50,074 bases of DNA from Phreatobacter sp. (lineage in GTDB: Bacteria; Pseudomonadota; Alphaproteobacteria; Rhizobiales; Phreatobacteraceae): positions 1 to 50,074 of the forward strand of contig NZ_JAPZTZ010000011.1 of the NCBI RefSeq assembly GCF_027532945.1. The letters are read 5' to 3'. How positions within the stretch are numbered: the first letter of the stretch is position 1; every line of letters starts with the position of its first letter. The notes below the pieces were generated by a model. It had not been told where the DNA came from and ran no database searches. It saw only the letters and a program-made list of their open reading frames with translations. Made by a program: the position numbers and the translations under genes. Shown piece by piece: positions 34,759-43,273 of this stretch.

Positions 34759-36086
34759 GAGCCGACCCTTGTCCAGAAGAGCGATGAGAAGCGCGGATCG
34801 ACATGGGCGGCGAAGCGCTCCCAGTCGGGATAGCCGGCGCGGAACATGTCGCGGGGCATGCGGCCGTCCTTGGCCGGATAGAGCCTGCCGCCGGCCTCCC
34901 GCACGATGGCGTCCAGCCGTGCCAGCAGCGCCATGGTCGAGCCACCGCGATTGGGAAAGTCGAGGGCGAGCGTGGTGCCCAGCCGCGGGAAAGAGAGGAG
35001 GCCGGGCGAGGGCCTATCGCCGAAGGTCTTGATCACCGCGAGGAAGGAGCCTTCACCCGCGGCGGCGATGGCGGCCAGCATGGCGGCGGTGGCATCGCGC
35101 GCCGCGGCGGGCGGAACCACCGACTGGTACTGGTACATGCCGGGGTGACCGTACATGCGGTTCCACTGACCGATGGCGTCCAGCGGATAGAAGAAGGGCT
35201 GGTAGTGCTGCATGGCGCGACCCGCCGTGCGCCGGCCGTTCCAGTCGTAGATCGCGTTGAAGGCGCGGATGCTGAAGCGGTTGAGCGCGATCGAGGGCAG
35301 CTCCACCGGAAAGGTCGGGCCGCCGCCCTTGCCGGCCGACAACTCGCCGCCGGTCGCGTGGCGGGCGCGGCTGAAAATGCCCCGTCCGGTCTTGTCGCCG
35401 GTGGCAAGGCAGTCGATCCAGGCGACGGTGTAGTCGTGGCTCGCCTCGCTCTCCGCGGAGAGGCGGAAGAAGCCGTCGAGATCATCGAAGGGAATGGTCT
35501 CGACATCCATGAGCGCGCCGGAGATCGGCATGAGCTCGATCTCGACCCAGGTGATGATGCCGGTGAGGCCGAGGCCGCCGATGGTGGCGGCGAAGAGCCC
35601 GTCCGGGTCACCGGGGGTGAGCTCGTGCTCCACGCCGTCGGATCTCAGCAGGCCGAGACGGCGGATCCACCGACCGATCGTGCCGGCGCCGTGGTGGTTC
35701 TTGCCGTGGACGTCGTTGGCCACCGCGCCGCCGAGGGTGACGAAGCGCGTCCCCGGCGAAACCGGTGGAAACAAGCCGCGCGGCACCATGGCCTTCAGCA
35801 GCGCGTCGAAGGAGAGGCCCGCATCCGCCTTGAGGATGCGCGTCTCGGGATCGAAGGCGATCATCCGGTCGACGCCGGCCATGTCGACGATGCCGCCGGC
35901 CGGATTGAGGATGCTGTCGCCATAGGAGCGGCGCAGTCCCGTGGCGAGCAGCGTCGGCAGGGTGCTCAAGCCCTCGGCCAGCGTCGCCGGCACGTCCTGC
36001 CGGAAGACCGGCCGCGCCACGCGATGCTGCAGGCGCAGCGTGCGGCCCCAGGACAGGTGGTCGGCGGTTTCGGTGAATCGCGTCAT
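34755..36086 (-). CDS. dprE1: DprE1-like FAD-dependent oxidoreductase
   Basis: 443 residues from ATG 36086; the same frame stays open upstream only through a neighbouring gene read out of frame. VAO-type FAD binding shows in LLATGLRRSYGDSILNPAGG and FVTLGGAVANDVHGKNHHGAGTIG. The substrate half has FYPLDAIGQWNRMYGHPGMYQYQ, and YPAKDGRM holds the Lys equivalent to Lys418 of the mycobacterial enzyme. It would oxidise polyprenyl-phosphoryl-ribose at C2. The stretch TLALDFP aligns with NICVDFP of M. tuberculosis DprE1, so the Cys387 position is Ala here. It overlaps the HAD-UbiA stop and the DprE2 start by 4 bp each. Confidence 0.9.
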   Translation of the reverse strand: MTRFTETADHLSWGRTLRLQHRVARPVFRQDVPATLAEGLSTLPTLLATGLRRSYGDSILNPAGGIVDMAGVDRMIAFDPETRILKADAGLSFDALLKAMVPRGLFPPVSPGTRFVTLGGAVANDVHGKNHHGAGTIGRWIRRLGLLRSDGVEHELTPGDPDGLFAATIGGLGLTGIITWVEIELMPISGALMDVETIPFDDLDGFFRLSAESEASHDYTVAWIDCLATGDKTGRGIFSRARHATGGELSAGKGGGPTFPVELPSIALNRFSIRAFNAIYDWNGRRTAGRAMQHYQPFFYPLDAIGQWNRMYGHPGMYQYQSVVPPAAARDATAAMLAAIAAAGEGSFLAVIKTFGDRPSPGLLSFPRLGTTLALDFPNRGGSTMALLARLDAIVREAGGRLYPAKDGRMPRDMFRAGYPDWERFAAHVDPRFSSLFWTRVGS

Positions 36087-37535
36087 AGGGCGAGTACGAA
36101 GACGAAGGCGACGGCGAAACCAAGGCCGATGCTGACGCGGTCCCGCAAGGCGAAGCTGACGGGGTCGTCCCGCATCTCGCCGCGATGGGCGAGGAGCCAG
36201 ATGCGGCCGACCCAGATGGCGAGCAGCAGCGGCACGGCGAGGAGCAGCCTGGGATGCGCGTAGGTGCCGCGGTGGAAGAGCTCCTCGACGAGGAACAGCA
36301 CCATGATCAGCAGCGAGGCGACGCTTGCCGCCGTGCCGAAACCGAGCGTCAGCGGTGCGTCCTCCGGCCGGTAACCGCGGCTCGCGAGGGCATGTTCGCT
36401 CGCGCCCGCGGCGCGCACGATTTCCGTGTGGCGCTTGGCGATGGCGAGTGATGTGAAGAAGAAGACCGAGAAGGTCAGCAGCCAGGCGGAGTAGGGATGG
36501 GCGAGAAGCGCCATGCCCATGACCAGCCGCGTGGTGAACAGGATGCCGATGACCAGCGTGTCGAGCAGCGGGATGCGCTTCAGCCCGAAGGAATAGGCGA
36601 GGGTGAGCAGGAGATAGACGACGAGCGCCAACGCGAAGCCCGGCGCGAGCAGGGCCGCCCCGGCAAGGGCGAGGGTGATGGCCGCCGCGGCCCCGCCGAG
36701 GGCGAGGCGGATCGGCAGGCGGCCGGAGGCGATGGCGCGGCGACGCTTCGACCAGTGGCGGCGGTCGGCCTGCAGGTCGGAGACGTCGTTGATGAGATAG
36801 GTCGAGGAGGTGACCATCAGCAGGCAGATGAGGCCGGCGATCGCGGCGGCGACCGCCAGTGGGTCGGTGAAGGCATGGGCCAGCACCAGCGGCACCAAGA
36901 TCAGCCCGTTCTTCGACCAGTGATGCACCCGCACCGCCTTCGCCCATTCGCGGAGCGACAGCGGTACATCCGTGAACTCGGCCTCGACCGGCTTGCCGAG
37001 GGCCCGTGCCTCCTCTGCGACCTGTCGGCTCGCCCCGGCGAGGACGACGCCGCCCGCCACCTTCCAGACGGCAAGGTCTGCGGCGGAATCGCCGACATAG
37101 ACGAAGCCTTCGGGGAAGGTGCGGGCGAGATGGGCAGCCTTGGCGGGGCCCTTTGAGGTTCTCGTCGCCCGAGCCGGTGGCCGAGGCGAAGAAGCCGAGC
37201 CGCCGGGCGATGGCCTCGACCACGCTCTGCGTGGCGGCCGAGCACAGATGCACCTGACGGCCCGCCGCGGCCTGGTCGCGCAACCAGACGAGGAGGTCCT
37301 CACGGAAGGGCAGGGCGGCCGTGGAGAAATCGACCTCGTCGGCGAGGGCCCGCTTCAGCGCCGCGCGGCCACGGGCCAGTTCAGGCAGGGCGCGGGCGAG
37401 ATGAAGCGGCCGGCGAAACAGCGCCTCGGCCGCCTGCTCATCCAACGTGTCAGTCAGCAGCAGCGTCCCGTCGAGGTCGACGACGAGGGGGAGCGGGGGA
37501 TGTTGGGTGGCGGCATGACCCGCGGTCGCATCCAA
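36083..37535 (-). pseudogene. HAD phosphatase - UbiA prenyltransferase fusion (DPPR-synthase-like), frameshifted as sequenced
   Basis: The gene starts at TTG 37535. Residues 1-125 begin a HAD domain (VVDLDGTLLLTDTLDEQ, motif I), broken at about 37145-37151 where one base too many sits in GGGGCCC. After correction the reading continues GPAKAAHLARTFPEG, then HAD motif IV VGDSAADLAVW. A UbiA domain follows, with NDVSDLQADRRHWSKRRRAI (prenyl-phosphate/metal motif), IAKRHTEIVRAAG as second motif and about eight membrane segments. Restored length is near 480 aa. UbiA would put phosphoribose on polyprenyl phosphate, and the HAD part could remove the 5-phosphate. It is the first gene of a seven-gene coupled operon. 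The indel is probably a sequence error, because everything downstream is intact. Confidence 0.82.
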
Positions 37536-37547
37536 GGCGCGAAGGAT

Positions 37548-37614
37548 CCCTTGTCCGTGATGGGGCGAGAGCAGAGCCGCGGGCGTTACGGTCCGGCGTC
37601 ACGCACGACAAGGG
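37548..37614. promoter_or_regulatory. inverted repeat upstream of the HAD-UbiA operon
   Basis: CCCTTGTC at 37548-37555 and GACAAGGG at 37607-37614 are exact complements, flanked by GTG/CAC on the inner sides. They lie within 80 bp upstream of the TTG start, in the otherwise empty 155-bp gap. They could be paired half-sites for a regulator or a loose stem; nothing shows which. Confidence 0.3.
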
Positions 37615-37690
37615 ACGTTCCGGCGGAAGGGTTTTGGCACAGCGTCGAAGCCCTGTGAACCCCGCGGATCGCTTGCGGATAGGGAAGCGG

Positions 37691-38041
37691 TCAGCCCGCG
37701 GCGGCGCGGAGGGCTCCGATCAGGGAGCGCTCGAGGGTCGCAGCGACCTGCGCCTGCGAGGCCTTCTCGGCGAAGTCATGGATCATTTCAGGCGGAAGGC
37801 GCGGGGCGAGCGCCGAGACGAGGTCGACGAGGTCCGACAGAGTCGCCTCGAAATGGCCGCGCAGGGTCGCGTCCGTTGTCGGCGGCAGCTTGCGGTGGAT
37901 GTCGCGAGCGACCTCGATCGCCGATGCGTCCAGCCGCACGCCAGTGGCGATAACGCCATTGACGCAGAGCCTGATGAAATAGGGGAGGCAACGTTCGACT
38001 TCGTCGCTGACCGAGCGCATCGCCTTGGACTTGATTTCCAT
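37691..38041 (-). CDS. small helical protein of unknown function
   Basis: 116 residues from ATG 38041 (an alternative ATG is at 38020). The sequence is predicted all-helical (MRSVSDEVERCLPYFIRLCVNGV, then EVARDIHRKLPPTTDATLRGHFEATLSDLVDLVSALAPRL), with no signal peptide and no membrane segment. It lies between the HAD-UbiA operon and a divergently read GT4 gene, with 65 bp between the two starts. No family is recognised. Confidence 0.55.
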   Translation of the reverse strand: MEIKSKAMRSVSDEVERCLPYFIRLCVNGVIATGVRLDASAIEVARDIHRKLPPTTDATLRGHFEATLSDLVDLVSALAPRLPPEMIHDFAEKASQAQVAATLERSLIGALRAAAG

Positions 38042-38106
38042 TCCTTGCCGGGCTCCGATCCGCAGCCCGGCGGAAGTTGTCTCACCGCGGCGGATCGAAG
38101 GCAAGG

Positions 38107-39300
38107 ATGGGGATGGTAACGGGGGCTGATGGCCGGGGCGAGCGCACGGCCCCTGGGGATGGCGAGGCGTCGGCTCCGTGCATTCTCTGCGTCATCAACG
38201 AGGCCTGGTTCTTCCGCTCGCATTTCCTGCCCTGGGCGCGTGCGGCGCGGGATTCAGGCTTTCGCGTCGCTGTCCTGGCTGCACCGCAGGACGGCGTCGC
38301 CTGGGCCGAACCTGGCATTGCGCTGGAGCCTGCCGACGCCCGGCGCGGCGGTCTTGCGCCCCGTGGCCTGTGGACAGCTGCAGGCGAGCTGCGTGACCTC
38401 GCCGGTCGCGAAGGCTGCGCGCCGCTCGTCCACGCCTTCGGACTCCACGGCATGGCGATCGCGGCGCTGGCGCGGCTTCGGGGGCTTTCCACGCCGCGGG
38501 TGGTCAGCATCACCGGGCTCGGCTTCCTCGCCACCGCCGCCCCGCCGCAGCGGTGGGCGGCACGCCTTGCCGCGGCCGGCCTCGCGCGGCTCTGCGATGG
38601 TCCACGGACGGTCTGGCTTGCCGAGAATGGCGCCGACCCGCTCGCCCTCGGCCTGCACCGGGCGCTAGGCGAGGGCCGGGTGGTCACCCTGGCTGGTGCC
38701 GGGGTCGATCCGGCCGAGTTCCACGTCCGGCCGCTGCCGGAGGTGCCGCCGCTGCGGCTGATCTTCGTCGCCCGCCTCGTGCGCTCGAAGGGGCTCGATC
38801 TCGCCGTCGCCGCGCTGCGACAGGTGCGTGCAGGCGGGCTCGATGCGACGCTCACCGTCGTCGGAGAGGCCGATGCCGCCAATCCTCGCGCCTTGACCCC
38901 GGACGACTGTGCCAGCCTTGCCGCCGAACCGGGCGTCACCTGGCTCGGACGGCGTGACGACGTGGCGGCGCTGCTCGCCGATCATCATCTCTTCGTCCTG
39001 CCCTCGCGCGGAGGGGAGGGCCTGCCGCGCGCCCTGCTGGAGGCCGCCGCCGCCGGCCGGCCGGCGCTGGTGACGGCCGTTCCCGGCTGCCGCGACTTCG
39101 TGGAGGACGGCGTCACCGGCTTCATCGTGCCGCCGGAGGATCCCGGCGCGCTCGCCGCCGCAATCGGCCGTGCCGCCGGCGCCGATCTTGCGGCGATGGG
39201 AGCTGCCGCCCGCTTGAGGGTGGAGCGCGAGGCGAGCCTCGGCGAGGTCGCCGGGCGCGTGGTCGAGGTGTATCAGCGCCTTTTCCCGGTCCTGCGGTAA
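38107..39300 (+). CDS. GT4-family glycosyltransferase
   Basis: 397 residues from ATG 38107 (GAAGG five bases upstream); ATG 38113 is a close alternative. The N-terminal Rossmann half starts ILCVINEAWFFRSHFLPWARAA, as in PglA/CapM-like enzymes, with VSITGLGFLAT. The C-terminal half has LRLIFVARLVRSKGLDLAVAAL and the donor site SRGGEGLPRALLEAAAAGRPALVTAVPG, the usual E-x7-E motif. It transfers a nucleotide-activated sugar in the cytoplasm. It is the first of the plus-strand genes but 103 bp precede the next one, so it may have its own transcript. Confidence 0.88.
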   Translation: MGMVTGADGRGERTAPGDGEASAPCILCVINEAWFFRSHFLPWARAARDSGFRVAVLAAPQDGVAWAEPGIALEPADARRGGLAPRGLWTAAGELRDLAGREGCAPLVHAFGLHGMAIAALARLRGLSTPRVVSITGLGFLATAAPPQRWAARLAAAGLARLCDGPRTVWLAENGADPLALGLHRALGEGRVVTLAGAGVDPAEFHVRPLPEVPPLRLIFVARLVRSKGLDLAVAALRQVRAGGLDATLTVVGEADAANPRALTPDDCASLAAEPGVTWLGRRDDVAALLADHHLFVLPSRGGEGLPRALLEAAAAGRPALVTAVPGCRDFVEDGVTGFIVPPEDPGALAAAIGRAAGADLAAMGAAARLRVEREASLGEVAGRVVEVYQRLFPVLR

Positions 39301-39403
39301 GGTCCCGACTGCACGCCGGCCTTGCATTTTGCCCTCCAGACACGGCATGACCGTTGGGCCGTGCTCCGTTTCCGGGGCACCGTGAGCCGAGACCTTCAGC
39401 GAG

Positions 39404-41119
39404 ATGGCCTTCCGCCAAGCGCCACCGACCACGCCGGATCCCATCGCCGAGGCGCTGAGGACATGCCGCGGCGCGCTTGTTGCGGCGGCGGTTTTCTCAG
39501 GCGTCCTCAATGTTCTGATGCTCTCCGGCGCCATCTACATGCTGCAGGTCTACGACCGGGTGCTGACCAGCCGGAGCCAGCAGACGCTGATCGGCCTCAC
39601 CCTGCTGCTCGCTCTGGTGTTCCTGGTCCAGGGCGCGCTCGACATCATCCGCCAGAAAATCCTCACCCGCGTCGGCGCTGCCGTCGACCGGCGGCTGGCG
39701 CCCGAGGTTTTCCGGCTCACGGCGACCATGGCGTTGCGGGCCGGGCCTGGCCATGACGCCTTGCAGCCCGGTCGTGACCTCGATGCCGTGCGCGGCTTCG
39801 TCTCCAGCCTCGGGCCGACCACGTTTTTCGATATGCCCTGGGTGCCGCTGTTCGTCGTGCTCTGTTTCCTGCTCCATCCGTGGATCGGTGCGGCGGTGCT
39901 GGTGGGCTGCCTCGTGCTGTTCGCCATCACGGTGCTGACCGAACGGGCGAGCAAGGCACCGATCACCGAGACGGCGCGCTCGGCTGCGGCACGCTCCGGC
40001 ATCGCGGAGGCGACCCGACGCAATGCCGAGGCGATCGAGGCGATGGGGATGCGGACCGCGCTTTCCGCCCGCTATGGCGCCGTCAACGACCGTTTCCTTG
40101 CCGCCAACGAGCGGGCGACGGATGTCGTCAACACCTATGCGACCGTCTCGCGAATCCTGCGCATGGCCCTGCAGTCAGGCATCCTCGGCCTCGGCGCCTA
40201 TCTCGTGCTCATGGAGCAGGCGACGCCGGGTGTGATGATCGCCGCTTCCATCCTCATGGGCCGGGCGCTGGCACCGATCGAGGCGGCGGTCGGCTACTGG
40301 AAGTCTTTCGTGGCGGCCCGCGAGGCGCGCCGTCGCCTCAGCCACACCATGCATCTGCTGCCTCGTCCAGCCGATCCGATTTCCCTGCCGCCTCCGCGAC
40401 GGATGCTGACCCTCGAACAGGTCTTCGCTGGTGCACCCGGCCAGACCCAGCCGATCATCCACGGCCTGTCGCTGTCGCTCCTGGCCGGCCAGGCGCTTGG
40501 CGTCATCGGTCCTTCCGCTTCGGGAAAATCGACGCTGGCGCGTGTTCTGTCCGGGGTCTGGCATCCGCTGCGCGGCTCCGTGCGGCTGGACGGGTCAGAA
40601 CTCAGCCAGTGGAACGACGAGGCGCGCGGCGGCTTCATCGGCTACCTGCCGCAGGACATCGCGTTGTTTGACGGAACGGTTGCCGAGAATATTGCGCGGT
40701 TCCGTCCCGACGCGACGTCCGAGCAGGTCGTTGCCGCCGCAGTCGCCGCGGGCGCCGACGAGATGATCAGGCGGCTCCATGCGGGTTACGAGACCAGGAT
40801 CGGCGATGGCGGCGTTACGCTATCGGGTGGCCAGCGGCAGCGCGTGGCGCTCGCGCGGGCGCTGTTCGGCGATCCCTTCCTCGTTGTCCTCGACGAGCCC
40901 AACGCCAATCTCGACGCCGAGGGCGAAGCGGCTGTCACCCAGGCGATCCGGCATGTGCGAGAGCGCCAGGGCATTGCCATCGTCATCGCCCATCGTCCGA
41001 GCGCGATCGCCGCGGTCGACATGGTGGGTCTCATGAAGGACGGGCGCCTTCAGGCCTTCGGTCCGCGCGACGAGGTGTTGAAGAAGGTGCTCGCCCCGCA
41101 ACGGAAGCAACCGACATGA
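39404..41119 (+). CDS. prtD: type I secretion ABC exporter (PrtD family)
   Basis: 571 residues. Residues ~15-310 carry six membrane segments (LMLSGAIYMLQVYDRVLTSRSQQTL is the PrtD/LipB-type opening). The ATPase follows: Walker A IGPSASGKSTLARVLSG, LPQDIALFDGTVAENIARF, signature LSGGQRQRVALARALFG, Walker B FLVVLDEPNANLD and the switch His in IVIAHRP. It has no C39 peptidase-like front, as expected for exporters of proteases and lipases. The only visible RTX substrate is the serralysin at 11.7-14.1 kb. The stop overlaps the HlyD-type gene (ATGA at 41116-41119). Confidence 0.93.
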   Translation: MAFRQAPPTTPDPIAEALRTCRGALVAAAVFSGVLNVLMLSGAIYMLQVYDRVLTSRSQQTLIGLTLLLALVFLVQGALDIIRQKILTRVGAAVDRRLAPEVFRLTATMALRAGPGHDALQPGRDLDAVRGFVSSLGPTTFFDMPWVPLFVVLCFLLHPWIGAAVLVGCLVLFAITVLTERASKAPITETARSAAARSGIAEATRRNAEAIEAMGMRTALSARYGAVNDRFLAANERATDVVNTYATVSRILRMALQSGILGLGAYLVLMEQATPGVMIAASILMGRALAPIEAAVGYWKSFVAAREARRRLSHTMHLLPRPADPISLPPPRRMLTLEQVFAGAPGQTQPIIHGLSLSLLAGQALGVIGPSASGKSTLARVLSGVWHPLRGSVRLDGSELSQWNDEARGGFIGYLPQDIALFDGTVAENIARFRPDATSEQVVAAAVAAGADEMIRRLHAGYETRIGDGGVTLSGGQRQRVALARALFGDPFLVVLDEPNANLDAEGEAAVTQAIRHVRERQGIAIVIAHRPSAIAAVDMVGLMKDGRLQAFGPRDEVLKKVLAPQRKQPT

Positions 41120-42453
41120 CGGAGGCGGCGCCACCCATCACGCCCGGCGCCAACGGCGTTGAGGGACTGTACCGGGGGATGCGACGCCTGGTCCTCGTCG
41201 GTATGGCGGTGGTGGTTGTCTTCGTGGGCGGGATTGGTGGCTGGGCCGCGACAGTGCCGCTCGCGGGCGCTGTCGTGGCTGGCGGCGTGGTGGTGGTCGA
41301 TACCAACGTCCGCATGGTCCAGCACCCCACCGGCGGTGTCGTGGGCGAGATCCTGGTGCGCGAGACAGCACGGGTGCAGCAAGGGGATCTGCTGATCCGC
41401 CTCGATGCGACGATCACACGCGCCAACCTTCAGGTCATCGTCAAGCAGCTGAACGAGGCTGCGGCACGGCAGGCGCGCCTCGAGGCCGAGCGGGATGGTG
41501 CCGCCAACATCGTCCTGCCCGCCTCGCTCGACGGGCGCCTCGGCGATCCGGAGGTGGCGCGGTCCTGGGACAGCGAGGTGACGCTGTTCAACGCCCGCCG
41601 GTCGGCGCGGCAGGGCCAACAGCGGCAGCTGCGGGAGAGGATCGACCAGATCCGTGAAGAGATCGTCGGCCTCACCGCCCAGGAACAGGCGCGTCGCCGA
41701 CAGGTTGAACTGATCGAACGCGAACTCGGCGATATCCGCGACCTCTTCCGCCGCAACCTCGTGCCGCGCCCCCGCGTCGTCGAGCTCGAGCGCGAAGGTG
41801 CGCGCCTTGCCGGGGACGTCGGCCAGTTTGTCTCCGAGCGCGCCCGGGCCGAGGGACGCATCACCGAGGCGGAGCTCCAGATCCTGCAGATCGACCAGGA
41901 TCTGCGGCGCGAGGTGTCGACCGAGCTCCGTGAAATCCAGGCGCGGACGGGCGAGCTCGTCGAGCGCCGCGTGGCAGCCGAGGACGCGCTGAAGCGTATC
42001 GACATCCGCTCGCCCGCCTCGGGCTTCGTTCACCAGCTGTCTTACCACACGGTCGGCGGCGTCATTACCGCCGGACAGCCGATCATGATGATCGTGCCCG
42101 GTAACGACGTCCTGGTGATCGAGGTCCGGATTGCGCCCCAGGACATCGACAAGGTGGCGATCGGCCAGCAGGCTTTGATCCGGTTTCCGGCGCTTCCGCA
42201 CAGCACCACGCCGGAGGTGAACGGCACGGTCGTCCGGTTGTCGGCCGACGTGGTGAGGGACCCCCAGACCGGAAGCGCCTTCTTCCTTGCGCGTCTTGCC
42301 TTTGCCGATGGCGAACTCGACCGCCTTGGCCGAAACCGCATCGTTCCGGGCATGCCGGCCGAGATCTATGTGAAGACCGGCGAGCGGACGGCGCTGGCCT
42401 ATCTCACCAGGCCGCTGATGGACCAGGTTAACCGGGCATTCCGCGAACGATGA
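41116..42453 (+). CDS. prtE: HlyD-family periplasmic adaptor (PrtE-like)
   Basis: 445 residues. A membrane anchor at about 24-45 (LVLVGMAVVVVFVGGIGGWAA) is followed by the lipoyl half VVVVDTNVRMVQHPTGGVVGEILVRE. A long coiled-coil hairpin spans roughly 95-290, then the second half-motif IRSPASGFVHQLSYHTVGGVI and a beta-barrel end (VIEVRIAPQDIDKVAIGQQALIRF). It bridges the PrtD exporter to an outer-membrane TolC-type channel, for which no gene is present here. It overlaps its partner upstream and the permease gene downstream (ATGA at 42450-42453). Confidence 0.93.
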   Translation: MTEAAPPITPGANGVEGLYRGMRRLVLVGMAVVVVFVGGIGGWAATVPLAGAVVAGGVVVVDTNVRMVQHPTGGVVGEILVRETARVQQGDLLIRLDATITRANLQVIVKQLNEAAARQARLEAERDGAANIVLPASLDGRLGDPEVARSWDSEVTLFNARRSARQGQQRQLRERIDQIREEIVGLTAQEQARRRQVELIERELGDIRDLFRRNLVPRPRVVELEREGARLAGDVGQFVSERARAEGRITEAELQILQIDQDLRREVSTELREIQARTGELVERRVAAEDALKRIDIRSPASGFVHQLSYHTVGGVITAGQPIMMIVPGNDVLVIEVRIAPQDIDKVAIGQQALIRFPALPHSTTPEVNGTVVRLSADVVRDPQTGSAFFLARLAFADGELDRLGRNRIVPGMPAEIYVKTGERTALAYLTRPLMDQVNRAFRER

Positions 42454-43262
42454 GCATGACCGAGCAGGGCAGTCCGGGCGAGGCGGCGGGAACGCCCTCG
42501 TCCTTCGCGGCGGCGGCGGGCAACGTCAAGCTCGCCTGGTTCCTCGCGGTCAACGACCTGCGCTTCCGCTATTCGCGATCCTTCATCGGCCCGCTGTGGA
42601 TCGCGCTGCAGATGGCGGTCTTCGTGGCCATGCTGGGCGTGGTCCTGGCCGAGGTCCACGGCGCGCCGATCGGCACCTTCATGCCCTTCTTCGCCGTCAG
42701 CCTGATGTTCTGGACCTTCCTCAACACCTCCATCAACGAGAGCATGGAAAGCCTTCACGGCGGTGCCGATCTCATCAAGGATCGCGGCGTGCGGCCCATC
42801 GTTCCCGTGCTGCAGGCGGTGCTTCGCAACCTGCTCATCGCCCTCCACTGCCTGCCGGTCCCGGTGGCTGTCATCCTCGTCTTCGGCGCCTCAAGCCCGA
42901 TGGGGCTTCTGATGGCCTTGCCGGGTATCGTGCTGTTCATCGTCTTCACGGCGCTGGTCTCGATCAGCGTGGCGGGTCTCGGCGTGCGGTTCCGCGACCT
43001 CAGGCGCATCGTCGAGACGGCGATGATGCTCGGCTTCCTGGCGACGCCGATCCTCTGGCAGCCGGGCGTCCTGCGCGGCAAGGGCAGCCTCGTCCTGGCC
43101 CTCAATCCGTTCGCCCATCTCTTCGCGGTCTGGCGCGACCCGCTGCTCGACGGCCATTGGCCCACGGCGAGCTTTCTCGTCGTCGGCGGCATGATCATCC
43201 TTGCCGGGCTCGCCGCCCGCCTCGCGGCCCGCGGCCTCGCCCGCGCCGCGTTCTGGCTGTGA
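42450..43262 (+). CDS. second ABC-2 polysaccharide export permease (Wzm/KpsM-like)
   Basis: 270 residues with six membrane segments. The N-terminal LAWFLAVNDLRFRYSRSFIGPLWIALQMAVFV is the ABC-2 polysaccharide-permease opening, and FLATPILWQPGVLRGKGSLVLALNPFAHLF is the conserved late loop. It starts inside the stop of the HlyD gene, so a glycan permease is translationally coupled to a type I secretion operon. It differs clearly from the Wzm at 16.5-17.3 kb, so the region encodes two glycan exporters. Confidence 0.88.
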   Translation: MSMTEQGSPGEAAGTPSSFAAAAGNVKLAWFLAVNDLRFRYSRSFIGPLWIALQMAVFVAMLGVVLAEVHGAPIGTFMPFFAVSLMFWTFLNTSINESMESLHGGADLIKDRGVRPIVPVLQAVLRNLLIALHCLPVPVAVILVFGASSPMGLLMALPGIVLFIVFTALVSISVAGLGVRFRDLRRIVETAMMLGFLATPILWQPGVLRGKGSLVLALNPFAHLFAVWRDPLLDGHWPTASFLVVGGMIILAGLAARLAARGLARAAFWL

Positions 43263-43273
43263 GGGGTCGCGCC

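Noticed and set aside
34803-36263. 486-codon plus-strand frame opposite the DprE1-like gene
   Set aside because: Antisense shadow; the minus strand carries full FAD-binding and active-site motifs.
34755-37535. A single 926-aa HAD-DprE1 fusion protein
   Set aside because: After residue ~125 this frame reads the UbiA gene out of frame; it only joins the two ends because the wrong frame happens to lack stops. Correcting one base gives normal HAD-UbiA and a separate DprE1.
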